From assembly GCA_050633545.1 (NCBI GenBank), contig JBOEGS010000004.1:310001-374000 (forward strand): a stretch of 64,000 bases of DNA, written 5' to 3'. Shown here one piece after another: positions 33,161-40,705 of this stretch (positions within the stretch are counted from its first letter, which is position 1; each line of letters opens with the position of its first letter). The DNA is from Litorivita sp050633545. GTDB taxonomy: Bacteria; Pseudomonadota; Alphaproteobacteria; Rhodobacterales; Rhodobacteraceae. Under the pieces are notes generated by a model. It made no database searches. It saw nothing but the letters and a program-made list of their open reading frames with translations, and was not told where the DNA came from. The position numbers and the translations under genes were made by a program.

Positions 33161-33934
33161 TTAGCGTGCCTCGAAAGGATCGTCCTCATATCCCACGCCG
33201 GCCAGATAAAGCCCCTGCGGCGGGCAAACCGGCCCGCAGGCGGCGCGATCACATGCCTCAAGCGCCGATTTCACCGCCTCGGGCGCCATCGCCCCCGCGC
33301 CGACGCGCTCCAATGTGCCGACAAAGCTGCGCACCTGATTGTGCAGGAAACTACGCGCGCGCAGATAAAAGCGGATCTCGCGCCCGCCATTGGCCGGCGC
33401 CTGCTCGATGCGCAACTCGTCCAATGTCTTGACCGGACTGTCGGCTTGGCACTGGCTGGCGCGAAAGGTGGTGAAATCATGCCGCCCGATCAAATGCGCG
33501 GCCCCCGCGCGCATCGCATCGATGTCGAGATCATGTCCCACCTGCCAGACCAATCCCGCCTCATGGGTCGCCGGTGCGCGCCGTGACAAAAGCCGGAAGA
33601 TATAGCGCCGCTCATGGGCCGAAAACCGCGCGTGCCATTCCTCATGCACCGGCCGCAGCTCCAAAACCGCCACGGGCAGGGGCTTGAGATGGAAATTCAG
33701 CGCCCCCATCAACCGCTCGGGCGCCCAATCGCGCGCCATGTCGCAATGGGCCACCTGCGCATAGGCATGCACGCCCGAATCCGTCCGCCCCGCCGCCGCA
33801 ATCGTATGGGCGCGCGGCTCCAGCTTGGCCAGCGCCGCCTCGATTGCGCCTTGCACCGTGGGCAATCCGTCCTGACGCTGCCATCCGGCAAAGGGCGCGC
33901 CGTTATATTCGATTTTCATGGCATATCTGGGCAT
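33161..33934 (-). CDS. truA: tRNA pseudouridine(38-40) synthase
   Basis: TruA converts uridines 38-40 of the tRNA anticodon arm to pseudouridine. The 257-residue protein has the catalytic Asp52 in AAGRTDSGVHA, the amino-terminal MKIEYNGAPFAGWQRQ and the terminal region FLHNQVRSFVGTLERVG typical of the family. It diverges from the YcjX-family gene, with about 180 bp between the starts. No other gene is co-directional next to it on the downstream side until urtA, which is far away. Confidence 0.96.
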   Translation of the reverse strand: MPRYAMKIEYNGAPFAGWQRQDGLPTVQGAIEAALAKLEPRAHTIAAAGRTDSGVHAYAQVAHCDMARDWAPERLMGALNFHLKPLPVAVLELRPVHEEWHARFSAHERRYIFRLLSRRAPATHEAGLVWQVGHDLDIDAMRAGAAHLIGRHDFTTFRASQCQADSPVKTLDELRIEQAPANGGREIRFYLRARSFLHNQVRSFVGTLERVGAGAMAPEAVKSALEACDRAACGPVCPPQGLYLAGVGYEDDPFEAR

Positions 33935-34111
33935 GCCCCGCTCTTATCCGCGCGGGCCAGGCCAATCAATCCCTCTTGGTTTGCGCTTCTTGCTTGGCGC
34001 TTACGCTTTGCTCTTGCGTTCGCCGCCCCCGCGCCCCCTAGCAACCCGCCCCCCGAACCCCTATCTTTGCCCCAAGCGGCCAAAGCCCGCGGATGGATCG
34101 GGGATAGGCAT

Positions 34112-35527
34112 TTGGTCATAGGCAGACTGGCAGAAGGGCTGACGCGCGGCGTCGACACCGTCACCGAGGGGATATCCGAAACCCTCTTCGAGCCGGTCAT
34201 CCGGCTTGGCGTCACCGGTCTTGCCCGTGCGGGCAAAACGGTTTTCATCACCTCATTGGTGGCCAATCTGCTCGACCGCGCCCGTATGCCTGCGCTTGTC
34301 GCCCAATCCGAGGGGCGCATTTCGGCGGCCTATCTGCAGCCGCAGCCCGATCTGACCTTGCCGCGCTTTGACTACGAGACGCATCTGGCGGCGCTGACCT
34401 CGGCCGCGCCCCATTGGCCCGACAGCACCCGCGCGATTTCCGAATTGCGCCTGACCTTGCGGGTGCGCCCCTCGGGGCTTTTGGGCGGTTTGCAAGGCCC
34501 GCGCCGCATCCATATCGATATTGTCGACTACCCTGGCGAATGGCTGCTCGATCTGGCGCTTTTGGGCAAAACCTATGAGGCGTGGTCGGATCAGGTTCTG
34601 GCGCGGATCGCGCCGCGCGCGCAGGCGGCGGATTTCCTTGCGCTGGCGGCGCAGACGGACGCTGCCGCCAAGCTTGACGAGCCGCGCGCGCAGGCGCTGG
34701 CCGCCGCTTTTACCGCCTATCTGGGCGGCGCGCGCGACGGCGGCTATTATGACTGCACACCGGGGCGGTTCTTGCTGCCCGGCGATCTGGCAGGCTCGCC
34801 GGTGCTGACCTTCGCGCCGCTGCCGCGGCCTGATGCGCTCAAACGCGGGGCGCTTTGGCGCGAGATGGAGCGGCGCTTCGAGGCCTATAAATCACGCGTT
34901 GTCACGCCGTTCTTTCGCGATCATTTCTCGCGCATCGACCGTCAGGTGGTTCTGGTCGATGCTTTGGGCGCGATCCACAAAGGCCCGCGCGCCGTCGAGG
35001 ACATGCGCCTTGCCATGGCCGATATCCTTGGCGCCTTCCGGCCCGGGCGCAATGATCTGCTCTCGCGGCTGTTGCGCGGCAAACGGGTCGAGCGCATCCT
35101 CTTTGCCGCCACCAAGGCCGACCATCTGCACCACCGCCAGCATCCGCGCCTGACGGCGATTGTCGAAAGCCTGCTGCGCGAGGCCGAGACCCGCGCCTCT
35201 TTTGCAGGCGCGCGTTGCGAAGCCATGTCGATTGCCGCCCTGCGCGCCACCACCGAGGAAACCGTCACCCATGAGGGCCAGGACCTCGATTGTGTGCGCG
35301 GCACGCTTTTGGACAGCGGCAAACGCGCCGCCTTCTATCCGGGCGAATTGCCCGAAGACCCTGCGCGGCTCATGTCGGCGGCGCGTCAGGGGGCGCAGGC
35401 GTGGCTGGATGCGCAATATGAGGTCATGCGCTTTGCCCCCGCGCCGCTCACCTTGCGCGCGGGCGAGGGGCCGCCGCATATCCGGCTCGACCGCGCGGCG
35501 CAGTTTCTATTGGGGGATCGGTTGTGA
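34112..35527 (+). CDS. YcjX-family P-loop protein (DUF463)
   Basis: A 471-residue GTPase-like protein of the YcjX/DUF463 family, cytoplasmic or membrane-associated; in enterobacteria ycjX is part of the phage-shock regulon, function still unclear. The P-loop is GLARAGKT (36-43) in RLGVTGLARAGKTVFITSLV; VDYPGEWLLDL and LFAATKADHLHHRQHP (a TKAD nucleotide-specificity motif) follow. No ATG gives a sensible length; the TTG preceded by GGGGATAGG gives MVIGRLAEGLTRGVDTVTE, fitting the family start. The stop overlaps the following acetyltransferase (GTGA). Confidence 0.9.
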   Translation: MVIGRLAEGLTRGVDTVTEGISETLFEPVIRLGVTGLARAGKTVFITSLVANLLDRARMPALVAQSEGRISAAYLQPQPDLTLPRFDYETHLAALTSAAPHWPDSTRAISELRLTLRVRPSGLLGGLQGPRRIHIDIVDYPGEWLLDLALLGKTYEAWSDQVLARIAPRAQAADFLALAAQTDAAAKLDEPRAQALAAAFTAYLGGARDGGYYDCTPGRFLLPGDLAGSPVLTFAPLPRPDALKRGALWREMERRFEAYKSRVVTPFFRDHFSRIDRQVVLVDALGAIHKGPRAVEDMRLAMADILGAFRPGRNDLLSRLLRGKRVERILFAATKADHLHHRQHPRLTAIVESLLREAETRASFAGARCEAMSIAALRATTEETVTHEGQDLDCVRGTLLDSGKRAAFYPGELPEDPARLMSAARQGAQAWLDAQYEVMRFAPAPLTLRAGEGPPHIRLDRAAQFLLGDRL

Positions 35528-36198
35528 TCGGCGCGCGCGCCCTTGCGCCGTTGCGCCGCGCGATCTCCGCCTCTGCGTCTGCGCGCAGGTCTGGCCCCGC
35601 GTCTGGCCCTGCGCCCATCGCTGCGTCTATCCCTCTATCTGCGCCGATGCCCCAGCCGATGCGCGCGACGCTATGGGATGTGCCCGCCATGGCGCGCATC
35701 TTGTGGCAGTTCGAGCGCGAGGCCGATTGGTTGCCGCGCGTGCGCAGCCCTTTGACCGAACTGCGGGTTCTGGCTTGGGCGGTTGTGCGCGGCACGGTGC
35801 GGGCGGTGCGCGCGCCCGATGCGCGCGGCACGCTGCGCGCGCAGGCCTTTATCATCCGGCGCGGCGAGCGGATATTGGCGCTTTATACTTTGGGCGCGGC
35901 GCGGCGCGCGGGCTATGGGCGCATGCTGGTCCAAGAGGCGCAAACACGCAGCGCGCGCTTGCAGCTTTTCGCCGCCCAAGACAACGCAGGCGCGCGGCGG
36001 TTCTATGCGGCGATGGGCTTTGCCGAGGCGGCGCGCAGCGACGGGCGCTATAATGACGAGGGTCTGCCGGATATTCATTTCGTCTGGACCCGCGCGCCCA
36101 GCGGGATCGCGCGGGCGCAGATCGGACAGAGCGCACCGGCAGGGCGGAGCGCAGAGGCACCGCCCCGAGCGGATATGGGAGAGGGGAGCGGATCATGA
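35524..36198 (+). CDS. GNAT-family acetyltransferase
   Basis: A 224-residue protein with a GNAT core after a variable Ala/Pro-rich amino-terminal segment of about 45 residues. The acetyl-CoA-binding motif is seen as RRAGYGRMLVQEA (RxxGxG) and motif B as NAGARRFYAAMGF. It starts at GTG overlapping the YcjX-family stop and ends overlapping the YcjF-family start (ATGA), so it is embedded between two genes normally regarded as a pair. The acceptor substrate is unknown; amino terminus and tail are low complexity. Confidence 0.8.
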   Translation: MIGARALAPLRRAISASASARRSGPASGPAPIAASIPLSAPMPQPMRATLWDVPAMARILWQFEREADWLPRVRSPLTELRVLAWAVVRGTVRAVRAPDARGTLRAQAFIIRRGERILALYTLGAARRAGYGRMLVQEAQTRSARLQLFAAQDNAGARRFYAAMGFAEAARSDGRYNDEGLPDIHFVWTRAPSGIARAQIGQSAPAGRSAEAPPRADMGEGSGS

Positions 36199-37307
36199 GC
36201 ACCTCGGACGACAGCAATAGGGGTAAAAGCCGCGCGGGGCCGATAACCGGACCAGTGGTGATTGAGGAGGCCGCAGAGCGCGCCGCGCCGCCGCCCGCGC
36301 CTGGGCCGGTTTTGATCGAGATGCAGAGCCCCGCCGAAGAGGGGCCGGAGCGCGCGCCGCCCGTGCCCGATGCGCCCGATGCATCCGATGCGCCCCAAGA
36401 CGGGGCCTATGAGGGGCGCGCCATGCAGATGGCGGCGACATTGGCGGCGCGCAAACCCTCGCGTTTGGGGCGGTGGTTCTGGGCGCTGGCGGGGATGCTC
36501 TTGACCACGCTCGTGTCACTGGCGGCGTGGAATTACGTCACCGGATTGATCGCCTCTGTGCCGCTGTTGGGCTATGCGGTGACCTTGATGCTGGCGGCTT
36601 TTGTAGCGGTTCTGGCGGCGATGGCCCTGCGCGAGCTGGCGGCCTTCGGGCGGCTGGGGCGCATTGATGCGCTGCGCCGCGCCGCCGATGAGGCCTTGGC
36701 CGCGCAAGATATGACCGCCGCCTCAAAGGTGTGCGACAGCGTTCTGGCGCTCTATGCCCGCCGCCCCGATACCGAATGGGGCCGCGCGCGATTTGCCGAG
36801 CGGCGCGGCGATCTCTTCGATGCCGAGGCGGTTTTGGGCCTTGCCGAGCGCGAGGTGATGGCCCCGCTGGACGGGCAGGCCCTGCGCGAGGTCGAAGCCG
36901 CCGCGCGCCAAGTGGCGACGGTGACCGCATTGGTGCCGATTGCCTTGGCCGATGTGGTCGCGGCGATGACGGCCAATCTGCGGATGATCCGCCGCATCGC
37001 CGAAGTTTACGGCGGGCGCTCGGGCACATTGGGCAGCTGGCGGCTTTTGCGCGCGGTGATGACGCATCTGGTGGCGACGGGGGCCGTGGCGGTGGGCGAT
37101 GACATGCTCGAACCGATCATCGGCGGCGGGATTTTGGCCAAACTCTCGCGCCGGTTCGGCGAGGGCATGGTCAACGGCGCCCTGACCGCACGGGTCGGCG
37201 TGGCCGCGATCGAGGTCTGCCGCCCCTTGCCCTTCGCTGTGGCAAAACGGCCAAGCGCGGCCAGCATCGTGCGCCGCGCGCTTGCGGGATTATTTAGCAA
37301 GACCTAG
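36195..37307 (+). CDS. YcjF-family membrane protein (DUF697, TIGR01620)
   Basis: A 370-residue inner-membrane protein of the YcjF family, usually encoded next to YcjX. After a Pro/Ala/Glu-rich cytoplasmic segment of about 90 residues come two hydrophobic stretches (about 94-114, WALAGMLLTTLVSLAAW, and about 123-144, YAVTLMLAAFVAVLAAMAL). The carboxy-terminal half (VGDDMLEPIIGGGILAKLSR and NGALTARVGVAAIEVCRPLP) is the DUF697 signature. Coupled to the acetyltransferase by an ATGA overlap. Confidence 0.9.
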   Translation: MSTSDDSNRGKSRAGPITGPVVIEEAAERAAPPPAPGPVLIEMQSPAEEGPERAPPVPDAPDASDAPQDGAYEGRAMQMAATLAARKPSRLGRWFWALAGMLLTTLVSLAAWNYVTGLIASVPLLGYAVTLMLAAFVAVLAAMALRELAAFGRLGRIDALRRAADEALAAQDMTAASKVCDSVLALYARRPDTEWGRARFAERRGDLFDAEAVLGLAEREVMAPLDGQALREVEAAARQVATVTALVPIALADVVAAMTANLRMIRRIAEVYGGRSGTLGSWRLLRAVMTHLVATGAVAVGDDMLEPIIGGGILAKLSRRFGEGMVNGALTARVGVAAIEVCRPLPFAVAKRPSAASIVRRALAGLFSKT

Positions 37308-37342
37308 GCTTTGCAAAATTTTATTAAAGGAATTGGTGCGCG

Positions 37343-40300
37343 ATGGGCGGTTTGATTGTTCTGGTTATTTGTGTGCTTGTGGCGATCCCGCTGATGAGCA
37401 TTATCGCCCTTGTGCGCGCCGGTGCCGCCAAATCGGACATCTTGCGGCTTGAGGAAAAGCTCGAGGCGCAAAGCCGGATGCTGGAGGGGCTCGAGCGCCG
37501 TTTGCGCAAGCATGAAAATGCCGTGGCGGCGGGGCCTTCTGGCGCGGCGGCGCAGACCGAAGAGGTTGTTGCCGATGTGCAAGCGGGCGATCCGCAAACC
37601 GATGATCCGCAAACCGATGATCCGTTAGGGGACGCGCCGAAAGAGGACGCGCCGCAGATCGCCGCCGCCCGCGCCGAGACGGGGGATGCGGTGCAGGTCT
37701 TTGATGTGTGGTCCAGCACGCGGCGCGCAGGCGCGCCGAGCGCTTCGGCGGCGACGGGCTCCGGCTCTGGCGGCCCCGATGGACCCGCTGGTCCCTCTGA
37801 CCCTTACGGTCCGGCCGAACCCGCAGGCCCGACATGGTCCGATCGCGCGATGGAGTGGCTGGCGGCCAATTGGTTCTTGGCGGCGGCGGCGGCCTCGTTG
37901 GCGCTTTCGGGGCTGTTTCTCATTCAATACAGCGCGCAACACGGGCTTTTGTCGCCCTCGATGCGGATTTGGGGGGCGCTGGGCTTGGGGCTGGCCTTGA
38001 TCGGCGGGGGCGAGGTGATCCGCCGCCGCATGGGCGCGGGCGAGCAGGACGCGACCGGCAGCGCCGCCGATTACCTGCCCTCGACCTTTGCGGGGGCGGG
38101 GCTGTTTACGCTCTTCGGGGCCGTGGTGGCGGCGCGGCATATGTATGATCTGATCGGCGCGCCGCAGGCCTTTGCGGGGCTGATTGCCACGGCGCTTCTG
38201 GCGGTGCTTTTGGGGTGGTTCTACGGGCCGTTTCTGGCGGCTGTCGGGATTGTGGCGGCGGCTTTGGTGCCTTTTATGGTTGGCGGCGGCACGGGGGCGG
38301 AGCCTTTGCTTTTCGCCTATTACGCGGTGCTGGCCTTGGCGGCTTTGGGGGTCGATAGCCTGCGCCGCTGGGTCTGGGTGTCGTGGACCGGCGTGGCGGC
38401 CTGCCTCGGGGCGAGCGCCCTGCTTTGGGCCGGATGGAGCGGCCTATCCTCCAAGGCGCAGGCCGTCGATGTCTCCTTGTGGTGGCTGGCGGCGCTTATG
38501 GTCATTGCGGCGGGGGCGGCGATCATTCCCAAACGCAGCCTGATGCCCATCTTTGGCGGCGCGCTGGCGCGCGATCCGCAGGCGTGGCTTTTGGGCGCGG
38601 CGGCCTCGGCGGCAAGCTTTGGCACGGTGGCGGTGCGGATGGCGGCGGTGGATCTCGGGCTTTACTGGATTGCCGTCGCGGCGCAGGTCTTGATCGCGCT
38701 GGGCCTGTTGGTCTGGCTGCGCCGCTCGGAGGGGCTGGCATGGCTTGCGGCTTTACCGATGGCGGGGTTTGCTTTGGCGGCGCTGACCTATCCCGAGGGC
38801 GCGCTGCGCTATGAGGCACTGGCGGCAGGCCAAGGCGAGGCCATAGCGCGCGAGGCGGCGGGCGCAGCGCAGCTTGGCTTGCCTTATCCGGCGGCGCTGC
38901 TGCTGGTGGCGGCGTTTTATACGGCGCTGGCCTTTTGGCGGATGCAGCGCGCGGCGGCGGGGGCGCGGCCCGTGATCCGCGCGCCGCGGCGCGACATCGA
39001 GGCGGCACCCGAAGGCACACTGTTGCACGATGTGATCGACCGGCTTGCGCGCCGCGCGCGATCGGCCGTTGCGGGCATGGAGGGCGCGATGGTTTGGGCG
39101 CTGGTCGCGGCGGGGTTTGCGCCCGTGATCGCGGGGCTTGTCGAATTGCGCTGGCATCCCGCCGAGGTCATGGGGCGCGATATCTGGGCGCTGTCGGTGA
39201 TGGCGCTGGCGGCGCTGATGGTGCTTTTGTGCGAGCGCGCGATGCGCGGCGGGCGGCAGATTGCAGCAGGCCAAGACACACAGGCCGCAGCGCAGGCGCC
39301 ACACCAAACCCATGCCCGTGCGGCGCTTTTTGCGGTGGCGGCGGGGTCGATGATGTCGCTGGCGCTGACGGTGATGCTGTCGGATCTGGCGCTTTCGGTG
39401 GCCTTGGCGGTCATGGTCGCCTTGGCGGCGCTGACCGACCGTAAATTCAACCTGCCGGCCTTGGCGGTCTTTGGCCAGATCGGCGCATTGATCGTCGGCC
39501 TGCGGCTGATTGCCGAGGCGGCGGGCGCGGGGGTGATCATCACCTCGCCGCAGGTGCCGCTGCTCGAACTGTGGCTCTGGGCGGGCGTTTCTATGGGGCT
39601 GCTTTGGGCGGGCTGGCAGATGTTCGGCGCGGCGCAATCGCGCGCCGAGCGTTCCGGCGCACGCATCACCATCGAAAGCGTGCTTTGGGTGCTGACCGGC
39701 GTGTTGATCCTCGAAAGCATCGGGCGGATTTGGGGCGACGTTTTGCCCAGACACGCGCAATCGGGTCTGGGCGCGGCGGTGCTGTTTTGCCTTATGGGCG
39801 GGCAATTGTGGCGGCTGCAAAGCGGCGGCGCGATCCTGCAGATGGTGCGGCAGCTTCTGGCGGGGATATTCGGCCTTTTCGGCGCCTTGGCCTATCTGGG
39901 CGTGGCGACGGGCGAGAACCCCTTGCTGAACCCGCGCGCGGCGCTCAAGGGGCCGTTCCTATTGGACAGCGCGCTTTTGGCCTTGCTGCTTCCGGCGGCG
40001 ATCCTTGCGGTGATCGTATGGCGCATGGCGCATTTGCCGCTTCGCGCGCGCCAAGCGGGCGCCGCCGTCAGCGCCGCGGGCGCGGCGATTTACGCATGGA
40101 CCGAATTCCGCCGCCTGTGGCACGGGCAAAATGTGGCCTTGACCGGCGGCTTCGAGCAAAGCGAGATTTACGCCTATACGGTGTTGATGTTGATCGCGGC
40201 GGCGGGGATGTTCTATGCGGCCTTCGCGCGCCGCTCGGTGATGTTGCGCAAGGCGGCGACGGGGATCGTGGCGGTGACCATCGCCAAGGTGTTTTTCCTT

Positions 40301-40513
40301 GATGCGGGGGGGCTGGACGGGTTGTGGCGCGTGGCCTCCTTCCTCGGGCTTGGCCTTGCGCTGGGCGCTTTGGCGTGGCTGACGCGGCTGATGAGCGCGC
40401 AGTGGGAGCGCGGCGCGGATGCGGGCGATGATGACGGCGCGGATGACGGCAAAGAGAGGGCGGCGGAGCAGGGCGATGACGCGGGCGATCCACCCGATCC
40501 GCCCAAGGCGTAA
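37343..40513 (+). CDS. Giant DUF2339 polytopic membrane protein
   Basis: A 1056-residue inner-membrane protein of the DUF2339 family. It starts with one hydrophobic helix (GGLIVLVICVLVAIPLMS), a short coiled-coil-like stretch (RLEEKLEAQSRMLEGLERRL) and an acidic/Gly-Pro-rich linker with repeated QTDDP units, then some two dozen hydrophobic segments from about residue 170 onward. A family landmark is the WLAANWFLAAAAASLALSGL segment and the repeated GLFxLFGA-like motifs. The tail is acidic. Function unknown; envelope roles have been suggested. It follows the YcjF-family gene by 35 bp and ends the run. Confidence 0.9.
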   Translation: MGGLIVLVICVLVAIPLMSIIALVRAGAAKSDILRLEEKLEAQSRMLEGLERRLRKHENAVAAGPSGAAAQTEEVVADVQAGDPQTDDPQTDDPLGDAPKEDAPQIAAARAETGDAVQVFDVWSSTRRAGAPSASAATGSGSGGPDGPAGPSDPYGPAEPAGPTWSDRAMEWLAANWFLAAAAASLALSGLFLIQYSAQHGLLSPSMRIWGALGLGLALIGGGEVIRRRMGAGEQDATGSAADYLPSTFAGAGLFTLFGAVVAARHMYDLIGAPQAFAGLIATALLAVLLGWFYGPFLAAVGIVAAALVPFMVGGGTGAEPLLFAYYAVLALAALGVDSLRRWVWVSWTGVAACLGASALLWAGWSGLSSKAQAVDVSLWWLAALMVIAAGAAIIPKRSLMPIFGGALARDPQAWLLGAAASAASFGTVAVRMAAVDLGLYWIAVAAQVLIALGLLVWLRRSEGLAWLAALPMAGFALAALTYPEGALRYEALAAGQGEAIAREAAGAAQLGLPYPAALLLVAAFYTALAFWRMQRAAAGARPVIRAPRRDIEAAPEGTLLHDVIDRLARRARSAVAGMEGAMVWALVAAGFAPVIAGLVELRWHPAEVMGRDIWALSVMALAALMVLLCERAMRGGRQIAAGQDTQAAAQAPHQTHARAALFAVAAGSMMSLALTVMLSDLALSVALAVMVALAALTDRKFNLPALAVFGQIGALIVGLRLIAEAAGAGVIITSPQVPLLELWLWAGVSMGLLWAGWQMFGAAQSRAERSGARITIESVLWVLTGVLILESIGRIWGDVLPRHAQSGLGAAVLFCLMGGQLWRLQSGGAILQMVRQLLAGIFGLFGALAYLGVATGENPLLNPRAALKGPFLLDSALLALLLPAAILAVIVWRMAHLPLRARQAGAAVSAAGAAIYAWTEFRRLWHGQNVALTGGFEQSEIYAYTVLMLIAAAGMFYAAFARRSVMLRKAATGIVAVTIAKVFFLDAGGLDGLWRVASFLGLGLALGALAWLTRLMSAQWERGADAGDDDGADDGKERAAEQGDDAGDPPDPPKA

Positions 40514-40611
40514 TCCGCGCTTTACGCCCCATGCGCGCGGGCCTATAACGCGCCCATGACATGGCTGTTTTCGACATGCGACCGCGCGGCGGGCATTATT
40601 CGAATTACTGG

Positions 40612-40638
40612 CCCGGCGCTCTGAGACGAGCCGCCGGG
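40612..40638. other. GC-rich hairpin upstream of ileS
   Basis: CCCGGCG and CGCCGGG pair around a 13-base loop, 68 bp before the ileS start. There is no T-run. It could be a leader structure or a weak terminator for the DUF2339 transcript. The rest of the 192-bp gap shows nothing recognised. Confidence 0.35.
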
Positions 40639-40705
40639 ACAAGGCGCATGAGCGATCCGCGCCGCCTGCCATCTTGAACATCCGACCATTCGAAGGACGC
40701 CCCAT

